DNA from: Mageeibacillus sp. UBA5442
Lineage (GTDB): Bacteria > Bacillota > Clostridia > Saccharofermentanales > DTU023
Direction: 5' to 3'
NCBI GenBank assembly: GCA_002427475.1
Contig: DIRG01000080.1
Coordinates: forward strand, 1 to 11,596
DNA: 11,596 nucleotides
Numbering within the stretch: position 1 is the first letter of the stretch; each line of letters begins with the position of its first letter. The notes below the pieces were generated by a model. The model did no database searches, was not told the origin of the DNA, and saw only the letters and a list, made by a program, of their open reading frames with translations. The position numbers and the translations under genes were made by a program. This document shows, piece after piece, positions 1 to 7,724 of the stretch.

Positions 1-398
1 CCTGCACAATCAGCGCTCGAGGCAGCGATAAAAGCGACATCGATCTGCGCATCTTTGCGGGCGAGATCTGCCGGACGACCACCGTGACTGCGGAAAATTA
101 CAGGTTTTGCCAGCAAGCCGCGACTGATCTCCTCGCCCAGAGTCGCATCCATATAATTGCATTCGAGGCCTGTGACAACGCCTTCCCTAATATGTTCAAG
201 CAGCGGCGCATGACATGTGAAAAGAGCGCTCGCATTGACAGTCAGGTCCCTGAAACCCAAATCTGCAATCACCGACATCACCATATTCAGGACGTAATCA
301 CCGTTGCGCAGATGATGATGAAAAGAAACAGTCATACCGTCTTCAAGCGGTGAAGCCTGAATCGCTTTTTTAATCTCACTATATTCTTTACTTAGCAT
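1..398 (-). CDS. citF: Citrate/citramalate lyase alpha subunit (CoA/ACP transferase), 3' end cut by window edge
   Basis: The alpha subunit of the citrate lyase family moves the acyl-carrier thioester from acetate to the substrate (acetyl-ACP:citrate or citramalate ACP transferase). Only the N-terminal 132 residues are in the window. They carry family hallmarks: GMTVSFHHH at 21-29, a SHGGR stretch at 104-108 and IDVAF at 119-123. The ATG at 398 overlaps the citE stop as ATGCTAA and follows a G-rich Shine-Dalgarno (AGGAGGGGGG), so translation is probably coupled to citE. The protein starts close to the conserved core; enterobacterial CitF proteins, as I recall them, carry some 45-50 more residues before this point. 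The segment at 78-86 (GLECNYMDAT region) differs from the TSGLRG-type stretch I recall from true citrate lyases. Given the upstream mutase and methylaspartate lyase genes, I infer that the substrate is citramalate. The family is certain; the substrate is an inference. Confidence 0.9.
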   Translation of the reverse strand, partial: MLSKEYSEIKKAIQASPLEDGMTVSFHHHLRNGDYVLNMVMSVIADLGFRDLTVNASALFTCHAPLLEHIREGVVTGLECNYMDATLGEEISRGLLAKPVIFRSHGGRPADLARKDAQIDVAFIAASSADCA

Positions 399-1282
399 TG
401 GCCGCCCCCCTCCTCTGCCTGTAAAATACCGCTCGCACGAGCAATTGCCACGACTTTTTGCGCCTGTTCGTACACCGGCTTATCAACCATCTTCCCCCGC
501 AGAGACACGGCACCAGAGCCGGAACGAAGCGCCTCTTCCATGACCTCAATCACTTCCAACGCATAGTCGATTTCTGCTCTAGTCGGCGTAAAAGCCTGAT
601 GCACACCCTTCAGATGGTGAGGAGAAATTACAAGCTTGCCGCTAAAACCCAGTGATTTCGCTAAGAGGGCATCCTCTAGTAAGCCTGCATTATCGTGCGC
701 ATCCGTATAAGGCGTATCGATCGCCTCTATACCGGCGGCATGAGCGGCAATGATCAAACGCTGTCGACTGTAGAGGAGTTCCCTACCCTCCTTAGTACGC
801 TTACAGCCGAGATCGACTGCCAAGTCTTCTCCACCCAAAGCCAAGGCAACCACACGCTCACTAGCGGTGGCGGCTTCATACGCAAATTCGATCCCTGCAG
901 CAGTTTCGATCAAAGGTAGCAGCTTAGTTCGACCGACTTCTATCTCAGCTTCGCGTTCGATTTCAGTCAGCAATGCAGCGATCTCTTTCAAGAGAGCAGA
1001 GCCTACAACCTTCGGCAGCATGATAGTATCGGCACCCGCCAAAACTACAGCTCGGATATCCTCATCGCGCAAGCTGCAGTCCTCGTTGATGCGGACAATC
1101 TTTTCGTGTTCTCCGAAATCTAGATGGCGCAAAGCGGAGGCGACCAGATTCCTCGCGCTGTCCTTCTCGTCCAGAGCCACAGCATCTTCCAGATCAAAAA
1201 TCAAGGCATCAGCCGGCAGAACCATACCGTTTTGAATGATCGAGGCTTGATTGCCGGGCAAAAATAGTAATGAGCGCCGCAT
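392..1282 (-). CDS. citE: Citrate/citramalate lyase beta subunit (citramalyl-ACP lyase)
   Basis: CitE-family TIM-barrel lyase of 296 residues, close to the usual family length. In this setting it should cleave citramalyl-ACP to pyruvate and acetyl-ACP, in the cytoplasm with Mg2+. Visible family motifs are RRSLLFLPGN at 2-11, IFDLEDAV at 28-35, VRIN at 63-66, MLPKV at 88-92, LIETAAGI at 124-131 (Glu126, expected metal ligand), GGEDLAVDLG at 150-159 (Asp153, expected metal ligand) and GFSGKLVISP at 212-221. I chose the ATG at 1282 rather than the in-frame ATG at 1312. It is preceded by AAGGAGAGATAT, puts the family's RRSLLF motif at the N-terminus, and leaves a 10-base gap after citD instead of a 20-base overlap. 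Citrate lyase beta and citramalate lyase beta are close homologues; only context favours citramalate. Confidence 0.92.
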   Translation of the reverse strand: MRRSLLFLPGNQASIIQNGMVLPADALIFDLEDAVALDEKDSARNLVASALRHLDFGEHEKIVRINEDCSLRDEDIRAVVLAGADTIMLPKVVGSALLKEIAALLTEIEREAEIEVGRTKLLPLIETAAGIEFAYEAATASERVVALALGGEDLAVDLGCKRTKEGRELLYSRQRLIIAAHAAGIEAIDTPYTDAHDNAGLLEDALLAKSLGFSGKLVISPHHLKGVHQAFTPTRAEIDYALEVIEVMEEALRSGSGAVSLRGKMVDKPVYEQAQKVVAIARASGILQAEEGGGQC

Positions 1283-1292
1283 ATATCTCTCC

Positions 1293-1553
1293 TTATTCCA
1301 GGGCCCGTTCAAGAGCCGTTTCCAGGCGAGCCCGAATCGTGCAGTCCAAAGCGCCGCGATCGACCACTTCGATATCAGCGGCAGTGACGTCCCGCTCAGC
1401 TAAAACCTCAACAACGGTTTTGCGGATAGCCTCACCAAACTGCTCCAATACCGGCGATTTAATTTCAATAGTCAAAGCTTCTGCCGGCCTAACTCGCACC
1501 ATAACATCACTCGATTCAAGAGTTCCGGCAATTGCCACCTTAGTCGGGTTCAT
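1293..1553 (-). CDS. citD: Citrate/citramalate lyase gamma subunit (acyl carrier protein)
   Basis: This 86-residue acyl carrier protein of the citrate lyase family carries the acetyl or acyl thioester between the alpha and beta subunits. The N-terminal AGTLESSDVMV (9-19) is the classic CitD signature. Ser14 matches the serine that in Klebsiella CitD bears the 2'-(5''-phosphoribosyl)-3'-dephospho-CoA group. The GALDC stretch at 67-71 and the RAR at 74-76 also match the family. A purine-rich Shine-Dalgarno (AGGAAGGGAG) precedes the ATG. The gene lies 15 bases after mal and 10 bases before citE, in the usual D-E-F order. The genes that make and attach the prosthetic group (citC, citX, citG) are not in the window and may lie beyond citF or elsewhere. 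Confidence 0.93.
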   Translation of the reverse strand: MNPTKVAIAGTLESSDVMVRVRPAEALTIEIKSPVLEQFGEAIRKTVVEVLAERDVTAADIEVVDRGALDCTIRARLETALERALE

Positions 1554-1568
1554 TTTGGACTCCCTTCC

Positions 1569-2813
1569 TTACTGTGCCCGTCTCAGGGCGAGGATGTCCT
1601 GCATCTCGTTGTAGACAATCATCAAGCCCTCATCCACACCCATGCCCGGCTTCGCCAGAATCTGATCCGGCTGAGTGGCCATAGCTACCTGGGTGCAAAT
1701 CTGAGCCGAACGGACCGTTTCGTTGCAGGTTCCTCCTTGATAGGCTTTCACACCATTTTCCTTACAGTAGAGCGTGGCCTCGATCGTCTTATGTAAGCCG
1801 CCCAGATCAGGCGTTTTCACCTGAATCATGTGTCCTGCTCCGGCATCTACAAAATCGACCACATCTTGATAGGTATTACACCACTCGTCCGCAACCAGTT
1901 CCACTGCGATACCGCGCTCATCCACCAAAGTACTCAGCGCCGACAAGTGCTTTATCGTCTCAGCCTTACTGCCGCCATCCATCGGTCCTTCAATCCTCAA
2001 GTGAAAAGGCGCAGCAGCCTCAACTAAAGTCTCCAAGTAATCAGCCATATCGACATAGTTTTCGTCGCCAAAAGCCTGACCGATAGTTCCGTAGACATCA
2101 ATATGCAAAACAGGATTATATTCCGGATCCAAGCGATACGTCTGAATGCGCTCGCTCAGCCAGGCAAGATATTCCTGTAGCAGCTCACCTTTGTTGCCTA
2201 ATTTTTCTTGAACGTTATTGATCAAAGCATGAGGCATGACATCAGCCTGCTTGATAATCATCTTGTCAGCATTTTCATAACGACTGTCCCCTGACTGGCA
2301 GAAAATCGGAATAGGAGCAGTGCTGACATCCAGATCATACTCTTCAGCCACTACCTCGCAAATCATCTTCTTACCTGCCTTAGCCAGCGCATCCAAGAGA
2401 ACCTGAGAGAGACCGTAGCGAATTGCCGTGTGCAGCCTTTTGCCGTCAGCAGTATGGAAATTTTCCACCAAATCCATCATCTCGCGGAAACTACCTAGCT
2501 CCTTGCCCACTAAGAGAGGCGCGATTTCCTTTTCAATCAGCGGGATAAAATCAGCGGCCAGGAAGAGCGGATCACGCCCTCCGGCACCGGAATACTGAAC
2601 AGCAGCGCAATCGCCATAAGCGATCTGCCCGTCCTCCAGTATGAGCATCAGTGAGACTGATTCCCCAGCCTGTCTGACCGAGGTAAACCCGTCCGTCTTT
2701 GCCTCACCGATATAGATATTCCCGTCCATACGCGCACCGGCTTTGATCGCCTTCTGGTCATCAAAGTAAAATCCGGTTCTGCCCGGGGCACAAATTAATT
2801 GCTTTATTCTCAT
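1569..2813 (-). CDS. mal: Methylaspartate ammonia-lyase (EC 4.3.1.2)
   Basis: Removes ammonia from (2S,3S)-3-methylaspartate to give mesaconate, the second step of the methylaspartate pathway. At 414 residues it matches the clostridial enzyme (about 413) almost end to end. It is an enolase-superfamily barrel. By alignment from memory with the Clostridium and Citrobacter enzymes, the catalytic bases are His195 (in DVMPHALINN) and Lys333 (in QVKTPDLGG). The Mg2+ ligands are Asp239 (HIDVYGT), Glu275 (RIEGPMD) and Asp309 (VADEWCN). Substrate contacts include Gln173 (FCQSGD) and Cys363 (GGTCNET). All key residues are present, so the enzyme should be active. The start is set by AGGAGA six bases before the ATG. 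It follows glmE by 18 bases and precedes citD by 15, in the order also known from C. tetanomorphum. Confidence 0.97.
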   Translation of the reverse strand: MRIKQLICAPGRTGFYFDDQKAIKAGARMDGNIYIGEAKTDGFTSVRQAGESVSLMLILEDGQIAYGDCAAVQYSGAGGRDPLFLAADFIPLIEKEIAPLLVGKELGSFREMMDLVENFHTADGKRLHTAIRYGLSQVLLDALAKAGKKMICEVVAEEYDLDVSTAPIPIFCQSGDSRYENADKMIIKQADVMPHALINNVQEKLGNKGELLQEYLAWLSERIQTYRLDPEYNPVLHIDVYGTIGQAFGDENYVDMADYLETLVEAAAPFHLRIEGPMDGGSKAETIKHLSALSTLVDERGIAVELVADEWCNTYQDVVDFVDAGAGHMIQVKTPDLGGLHKTIEATLYCKENGVKAYQGGTCNETVRSAQICTQVAMATQPDQILAKPGMGVDEGLMIVYNEMQDILALRRAQ

Positions 2814-2831
2814 GCTTTTCTCCTGCTACTT

Positions 2832-4283
2832 TTATCTAGGTCTGCCGACCAGTCTGCCCTTGCTGATAGCATAGACATCGTCGATGACCATCTGGAATGA
2901 TGCTTCGCGGTTTTCATAGCGTGCCCGCTCATTCATTTTCTCCTGATGGAAATCCTTCAGCTCTTTTGTCAACGGAATATTACCGACATGGAAAAGCCTG
3001 ATCGCACCTTCGTTGTCGCGCGCGGGAAGCATTTTGCCGGCGTTATAACGACTGGGTGCAAAGGGAACGTCCAGCACCCCGGAACCGACTGCGAGGATCA
3101 CGCCCTGTGCCAGATTGCCCTGACCCAGCTCAATCACACGGTCCACAACACAGCGAGTTTCAGAAGCAATGATGACTTTTTCATCCTTCAGGCTGTAGGT
3201 ATTGAGATGCTGATCACCCAGCATATTAATGGTTTGTTTAGTACAAAGCAGGCCGGCAGTATTGGCTTCTTTCGTCGGCACTCCGACAGCCTCATGCGGC
3301 GTCTTGACTATGACTTTGGTCGCGTGCGAAAGAGCTGCAACCACACTGCCCCAGGCTATTACTGAGAAAGCCTTAGCTTCGTCTTCCGGGAAACCGCCCA
3401 TCCACTGGTGCAGCACCGTCGTTACTTCGACATCGCCATAACCGTATTTGCGTAAATACTCTTCAGTCAGGCTATGCAAGGTTTCCATCGCTGCCACGTC
3501 CTGTACCAGGTTCCCACACTGTCCGTAGCCGACAGTGATGTTTTTCACGCCTTGTTCGGCTGCAAGGAGACTTTCAATAATCGCCACACTGTGTGAAACA
3601 AAAGGCGGCACCAAGGTTCCGGTCAGAGGACCGTAAGGTTCGCGGTTGATGGGGCAGCCGGCTTCCTCATAGATGCCGGTCAAACGGTCAACATACTGCC
3701 AGTCGCGAATCGTAGTTTCGAGAGAAACATCTTTTGCGTAAGGGATATTGTAAGAAATCCCGCCGCCTTCAAAACTCGTAAAGCCTCCGGCATAAGTAAT
3801 CTCTGCCAAAAGCCGCGCATCCGGCGTACCATGTCTGACTTGAATCGGAGTATCCAATGATTCAATCAGCTGCTTACAGCCTGAAACACCGTGGTTAACA
3901 GCAGGGAATCCGTTCAGCATAGATTTATTACTTTTCACCGATTCAGTGATGCCGATTTCTGCCTCTTTATACCGGTTCTGTCTTGTATAACTGTCAATAG
4001 TTGTCGGCAAAAGATCAGCTTCACCTTCGTCCTGCAGATATTGCAAGAGCTTAATCTGATCCAAAACCAGCGGCACTCCGGCCCGAGGCTGCGTCAGAGT
4101 GATGCCCTCCTCCTTGGCCTTGTTCAGAACATGGCTGAAGATTTTCCGCTTAGGCAAACCCTTCTGATAAGCGATCGCCTTCTCCAGATCCACTTCTTTT
4201 CCTGTGTGCCACTGCGTCAGTACATCTTTCCTGACATTCTCGAATTCATCACGGGTCCATTTTTTATTCTGTAATTCTTGCAT
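2832..4283 (-). CDS. glmE: Glutamate mutase epsilon (large) subunit (EC 5.4.99.1)
   Basis: Large subunit (483 residues, the length of the clostridial protein) of adenosylcobalamin-dependent glutamate mutase. With GlmS it rearranges (S)-glutamate to (2S,3S)-3-methylaspartate by a radical mechanism. It is a TIM barrel that binds glutamate. By alignment from memory with the C. cochlearium enzyme, the substrate-binding residues are present with a one-residue shift: Arg67, Arg101, Arg150 (the arginine claw), Glu172, Tyr178, Tyr182, Lys327 and Glu331. Other marks are the GHIS-like GGGISYNIPYAK at 173-184, INREPYGPLTGTLVPP at 212-227 and the C-terminal SFQMVIDD at 462-469. The start is fixed by GAGAGGT six bases before the ATG. 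It lies 39 bases after glmL, one of the larger gaps in the cluster. Nothing looks degraded. Confidence 0.97.
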   Translation of the reverse strand: MQELQNKKWTRDEFENVRKDVLTQWHTGKEVDLEKAIAYQKGLPKRKIFSHVLNKAKEEGITLTQPRAGVPLVLDQIKLLQYLQDEGEADLLPTTIDSYTRQNRYKEAEIGITESVKSNKSMLNGFPAVNHGVSGCKQLIESLDTPIQVRHGTPDARLLAEITYAGGFTSFEGGGISYNIPYAKDVSLETTIRDWQYVDRLTGIYEEAGCPINREPYGPLTGTLVPPFVSHSVAIIESLLAAEQGVKNITVGYGQCGNLVQDVAAMETLHSLTEEYLRKYGYGDVEVTTVLHQWMGGFPEDEAKAFSVIAWGSVVAALSHATKVIVKTPHEAVGVPTKEANTAGLLCTKQTINMLGDQHLNTYSLKDEKVIIASETRCVVDRVIELGQGNLAQGVILAVGSGVLDVPFAPSRYNAGKMLPARDNEGAIRLFHVGNIPLTKELKDFHQEKMNERARYENREASFQMVIDDVYAISKGRLVGRPR

Positions 4284-4322
4284 TTTTTACCTCTCGATTA
4301 AGATAAGTTTTTAGTTTTCCAT

Positions 4323-5723
4323 TTAATTTTTCTCTGAAAAAATCTCTCCGATATTTTCCAGTTCTCGTTTCATAATCCGTAAAGCTATATCTGCTTCTTT
4401 CTCCGCCAAGACGCCCATTGCCGACAGGATATATTTGCTGTCGCGCCAGACTCGCGCCCGCAGCGGCCGCAGCGATGTCGGTACTGCAGTATCAAACAAG
4501 GCGGCGCTCGCGATCGTCAGAGGCTCTTTAGCATGTATCAGTGCTCCACCGCTGAGAACTATCTGTTCCAATGAACACAGATCCTTACCTGTTTGTACAT
4601 AAGCCAAGCCTGTAGGAGTATATACTTCCTGCAGCTTCCCGCTATGACGACGGCTGGCCACATCAACTGCTGCTCTTGCCAAAGCTAATTCAAAAGCTTC
4701 TTCTTCTTGCGAAGAGGGAATTATATACTTTGCTTGGCTGAACTTTGCGGTCAGCTCTCTGACTCTAGTCGGAGCAAGACTACAATCGGCAGCCAGGTTT
4801 TCCAGACCCCGTTCGGCAATGATGCCGTCAATACAGTGGCGCATCCCGATGTCACCTTCGACGCTCCGCTTGGCGTGGGGTTCGGGCAGTCCTTTGAGCA
4901 TCACCTGCACGTCCTGCGGCAAACCATCAGCGATGGAATATACATCTGTAGTAGCTCCACCAACATCAATCCCCAGCAGAGAACCTATACCCGCTTCTGT
5001 CTCCGTGCCTTCGGCCAACAACGTCATCGCAGAAAGCATAGCGGAGGGCGTAGGCATGAGGATCCCGGACAGCAAGGCTCTGGTTTTGGTCAAGCCTTTA
5101 GCTTCAATAATCTGCGTAAGAAAGAGATTGCGTATCTCCTTTTGCACTGCTTCCGTCTGCAGCTCACCAAAGCTCGGCATCACATTCGTACACACCGTTA
5201 GCGGGAAATCTCTTAATATTTCCGAACACTCATCCAACGCACTGCGATTACCGGCATAGATAATGGGGAAACGCACACTGAGTCCGGCTAGTTTTCCGGC
5301 ATTGCCTACGATGTAATCTCTATTGCCGCCATCTGTTCCGCCAACGAGAAGAAATATGTCCGGTTTATTGTTCTCGATCAGAGCGAGATCCTGCTTCGTC
5401 AATTCATAAGAAAAAACCTGCTCGATCTTAGCTCCTGCTCCCAACGCAGCCATGCGGGCTGCCTCGGCCGTCAATTCCGGCACGAGACCGGAAACATGCA
5501 TACGCAAGCCACCGGCGGCAGAAGAGCAAGCCCAGATATTGTCATATTTCTGCGGGCCGATCTTCTTCTCCAATACGCCCATCGCTTCTTCCAAGCCGAT
5601 AGTGATGTCCTCTTCGACGGTAGTAAAGGCGGACGCAGAACCCAGCAGAGTTTCGCTGGCCAGCGAAACTGCTGTCAGCTTGGTCCAAGTGCTACCGAAA
5701 TCGATAAGGAGAACAGCTCCCAT
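4323..5723 (-). CDS. glmL: Glutamate mutase reactivating ATPase, MutL/GlmL family
   Basis: 466-residue protein of the MutL family that sits between glmS and glmE in clostridia. It is unrelated to the mismatch-repair MutL. It has the actin/Hsp70 ATPase fold: phosphate-1 motif LIDFGSTWTK at 6-15, a VGGTDGGN loop at 127-134, phosphate-2 motif GIDVGGATTD at 251-260 and an adenosine-type loop VLSGGA at 389-394. The family is thought to reactivate B12 mutases by replacing damaged cobalamin, by analogy with diol dehydratase reactivases; the exact role is an inference. The ATG follows the glmS stop with no gap (TAAATG), and the Shine-Dalgarno (GGAGTGGAG) lies within the last glmS codons, which indicates translational coupling. 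No cysteine-rich metal site or membrane segment is apparent. Confidence 0.93.
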   Translation of the reverse strand: MGAVLLIDFGSTWTKLTAVSLASETLLGSASAFTTVEEDITIGLEEAMGVLEKKIGPQKYDNIWACSSAAGGLRMHVSGLVPELTAEAARMAALGAGAKIEQVFSYELTKQDLALIENNKPDIFLLVGGTDGGNRDYIVGNAGKLAGLSVRFPIIYAGNRSALDECSEILRDFPLTVCTNVMPSFGELQTEAVQKEIRNLFLTQIIEAKGLTKTRALLSGILMPTPSAMLSAMTLLAEGTETEAGIGSLLGIDVGGATTDVYSIADGLPQDVQVMLKGLPEPHAKRSVEGDIGMRHCIDGIIAERGLENLAADCSLAPTRVRELTAKFSQAKYIIPSSQEEEAFELALARAAVDVASRRHSGKLQEVYTPTGLAYVQTGKDLCSLEQIVLSGGALIHAKEPLTIASAALFDTAVPTSLRPLRARVWRDSKYILSAMGVLAEKEADIALRIMKRELENIGEIFSEKN

Positions 5724-6146
5724 TTACTCCACTCCTAGATCAATGCTCAGCCATTTCAAGGCCTCTTCCGGTGGTGTGCTGGGCGGAAAGACACGATCGA
5801 AGCCCATAGCTTTGAAACGCTCCTCAACTTCCGTGAAATCCTGCTTGCCGACTACTATATTGCCGCCGACATAGAGCAAGAGATCTTCCAAGCCGGCTTC
5901 GTCGAGCTTCTGGCGCAAGCCACGACAATCCAGCTCGGCGTGCCCGTAGAGCGAAGACACAATAATCGCATCAGCTGCAGTTTCAACGGCTGCGTTGACA
6001 TATTCCTCCTGTGACACCATTACTCCCAAATTTGTTACATCAAAGCCGGCCTCAGTGAAGGCGTAATCCAAAATGCGGATTCCCACCGCATGCACGTCTG
6101 CACCGATCACACCGATGACAAGTTTTTTGCCGTTTTTTTCTGCCAT
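5724..6146 (-). CDS. glmS: Glutamate mutase sigma (small, B12-binding) subunit
   Basis: 140-residue cobalamin-binding subunit of glutamate mutase, with a Rossmann-like fold. The base-off/His-on signature is DxHxxG at 17-22 (Asp17, His19, Gly22), where His19 is the expected lower axial cobalt ligand. It is followed by the other two cofactor-tail elements, SSLYGH at 64-69 and YVGGN at 92-96. The protein matches C. tetanomorphum MutS closely over its whole length. The ATG is six bases after the gntR stop. Its best Shine-Dalgarno, GGAGGA, lies in the final gntR codons, so ribosomes finishing gntR may reinitiate here. Need for adenosylcobalamin implies B12 uptake or synthesis elsewhere in the genome; no such gene is in the window. 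Confidence 0.96.
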   Translation of the reverse strand: MAEKNGKKLVIGVIGADVHAVGIRILDYAFTEAGFDVTNLGVMVSQEEYVNAAVETAADAIIVSSLYGHAELDCRGLRQKLDEAGLEDLLLYVGGNIVVGKQDFTEVEERFKAMGFDRVFPPSTPPEEALKWLSIDLGVE

Positions 6147-6152
6147 TCCTAT

Positions 6153-7154
6153 TTATCCTCCATTACTTATATGGGTACGCAGTTCACGATAACAATCCTG
6201 AACCGAACGATTTACGTAAATCATGGAGCCCTCATCACAAGTAAACTCCATATAGACCTGTTTCTGCCCTTCTTTGGCTGCCTGACGCAAGCAGGCCAGC
6301 TCTTCCGAATCGATAAAGTTCTGAACCGAAGCGGGTAAAAGCAGGACATCTTTATTGGCAATGAACTCAGCCGTTTTGTTGCTGTCACCGAGCAGCATGT
6401 TCTCGTAAGACAAGCTTTCTCCGAAAAACTGCTTCAACTGAGCATGCATAACACTCATAAAGCTGCGGCTAACGCTCATAATCCCTAGTTTTCCCAGAGA
6501 AATAATCTCTGCCATTTTTATTGCTGACTGCCGTTCCAAAGTAATGGAAACCGGCAATCGCTGCACCTGAGGCAGTTTTAATTCATCCAATTCGTTTTCT
6601 AAGGCTATGGGATAAGATAAAAAATCCGGACCGTAAGCAATACGTTCCGGACTACTAATAAGATCGTCAAAGGACATGCGGTAGATTTCCGCCTGCTGTA
6701 TAGTGTCCAGCGAGCGACCTAGTATGGTGCGTTCTTCAGGTGACTTCGCCACCACCACAACGCGAACCGGTCTCGTCATTGACTCACGCTGGCGCAATCG
6801 CAATTCAAATAATATTTGTGCCTGCTGTGAAGAAAAACCGTTCTGCGACAAAGTTTCCAACATCTTGTCGATGGAATCCAAAGCGTTTTGTTTGCGGCTT
6901 TCCTGATCGTGCTGTTCCGGGCTCCTAACGAAAGTGCCGCGACCACGATCGACAATAATAAGCCCTTCCTGCTCCAAAAGGGTATACACATGGCGAATTG
7001 TGCCGACGGAAACATCGTACTCTTTCGCCGCTTCACGAATCGAGGGCAACTTAGCCCCTTCCGGAAATTCCTCACTTCGGATTTGCTCTCTAATCCGCTC
7101 AGTCAGGAGCAGATACAGAGGAACAGAATTAGCTTTGTCGTCTGCTGCTGCCAT
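6153..7154 (-). CDS. GntR-family transcriptional regulator with unrecognised C-terminal sensor domain
   Basis: 333 residues. Residues about 11-78 form a GntR winged helix: VPLYLLLTERI at 11-21, a GAKLPSIREAAKEYDVS helix-turn-helix region at 33-49, recognition helix about 50-62, and the RGRGTFV wing at 70-76. A polar linker with a predicted helix (about 84-125) leads to an alpha/beta domain of about 200 residues starting near PVRVVVVAKS (129-138). I cannot assign this domain to FCD, UTRA or the aminotransferase-like type; its repeated strand/helix pattern suggests a two-lobed ligand-binding fold. The gene sits between the hydratase and the mutase genes, so it is probably the local regulator, sensing a pathway compound (inference). 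No good Shine-Dalgarno precedes the ATG, which lies 6 bases after the hydratase beta stop. It may therefore be made at low level by coupling. Confidence 0.88.
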   Translation of the reverse strand: MAAADDKANSVPLYLLLTERIREQIRSEEFPEGAKLPSIREAAKEYDVSVGTIRHVYTLLEQEGLIIVDRGRGTFVRSPEQHDQESRKQNALDSIDKMLETLSQNGFSSQQAQILFELRLRQRESMTRPVRVVVVAKSPEERTILGRSLDTIQQAEIYRMSFDDLISSPERIAYGPDFLSYPIALENELDELKLPQVQRLPVSITLERQSAIKMAEIISLGKLGIMSVSRSFMSVMHAQLKQFFGESLSYENMLLGDSNKTAEFIANKDVLLLPASVQNFIDSEELACLRQAAKEGQKQVYMEFTCDEGSMIYVNRSVQDCYRELRTHISNGG

Positions 7155-7160
7155 AGGGCT

Positions 7161-7724
7161 TTACTTCTGCGCTTCCTTCCAAGCGTCCGGCCCGGTTTCG
7201 TAAAGATTATTGCCTTCCGAGTCAATCACCACAGTAAGCGGTAAGTCTTTAACTTGAAGACAGCGCATGGCTTCCGCCCCCAGTTCCTCGTAGGCAATAA
7301 CTTCTGCCGACGTAACGGTCTTGGAAATTAGCGCACCGGCGCCACCAATAGCACCAAAATAGACGGCACCGTTTTCTTTCATAGATTCGATCACGGTTGG
7401 AGAACGATGCCCCTTACCGATCATACCGCGCAGTCCTTTTTCTAATAAAGGAGGTGTATACGGATCCATGCGATAGGAAGAAGTCGGTCCGGCTGAGCCT
7501 ATCACATGCCCCGGCGAAGCAGGAGATGGCCCTACGTAAAACATAACGGCATCCTGCAAATCAACGGGCAAGTCTTCACCTTTATCGAGGCTCTCTAACA
7601 AGCGAGCATGGCCGGCATCGCGTAAGGTAAAGATATAGCCTGACAAGAGAACGCGGTCTCCGGCACGTAATTCGCGTGCTTTGTCTTCACTTAATGGAGT
7701 TGTAACGGAAATTTCTGCAGCCAT
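7161..7724 (-). CDS. Class I fumarase-type hydratase beta subunit, probable mesaconase (S)-citramalate-forming
   Basis: 187-residue protein matching the C-terminal domain of iron-sulfur class I fumarases, encoded as a separate subunit. Conserved parts are RDAGHAR at 35-41, YVGPSPASPG at 63-72, the substrate-binding GPTSSYRMD at 79-87, MIGKGHR at 101-107 and IGGAGAL at 126-132. I chose the ATG at 7724: it shares its A with the alpha stop (TAATG) and is preceded by AGGAGG about 10 bases away. An upstream in-frame ATG at 7760 would add 12 unconserved residues inside the alpha gene. Homology alone says fumarase (or L-tartrate dehydratase). Sitting in a methylaspartate operon that otherwise lacks the mesaconate-to-citramalate step, it is best read as mesaconase (EC 4.2.1.34). 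Class I fumarases are known to hydrate mesaconate too, so dual activity is possible. Confidence 0.88.
   Translation of the reverse strand: MAAEISVTTPLSEDKARELRAGDRVLLSGYIFTLRDAGHARLLESLDKGEDLPVDLQDAVMFYVGPSPASPGHVIGSAGPTSSYRMDPYTPPLLEKGLRGMIGKGHRSPTVIESMKENGAVYFGAIGGAGALISKTVTSAEVIAYEELGAEAMRCLQVKDLPLTVVIDSEGNNLYETGPDAWKEAQK

Noticed and set aside
84..353. 89-codon open frame on the plus strand
   Set aside because: It lies antisense to citF, whose conserved motifs are in the minus frame, and encodes nothing recognisable.
867..1235. 122-codon plus-strand open frame
   Set aside because: Antisense to citE; serine/arginine-rich translation typical of a shadow frame, with no Shine-Dalgarno.
4707..5259. 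Long overlapping plus-strand open frames (164 and 146 codons)
   Set aside because: Both are antisense to glmL, which has clear ATPase motifs. Two competing shadow frames at one place show that they arise from codon bias.
4323..6146. Reading the glmS and glmL genes (also called mutS and mutL) as DNA mismatch repair
   Set aside because: The names coincide only. GlmS has a DxHxxG cobalamin motif and GlmL an actin-type ATPase fold; neither has mismatch-repair domains.
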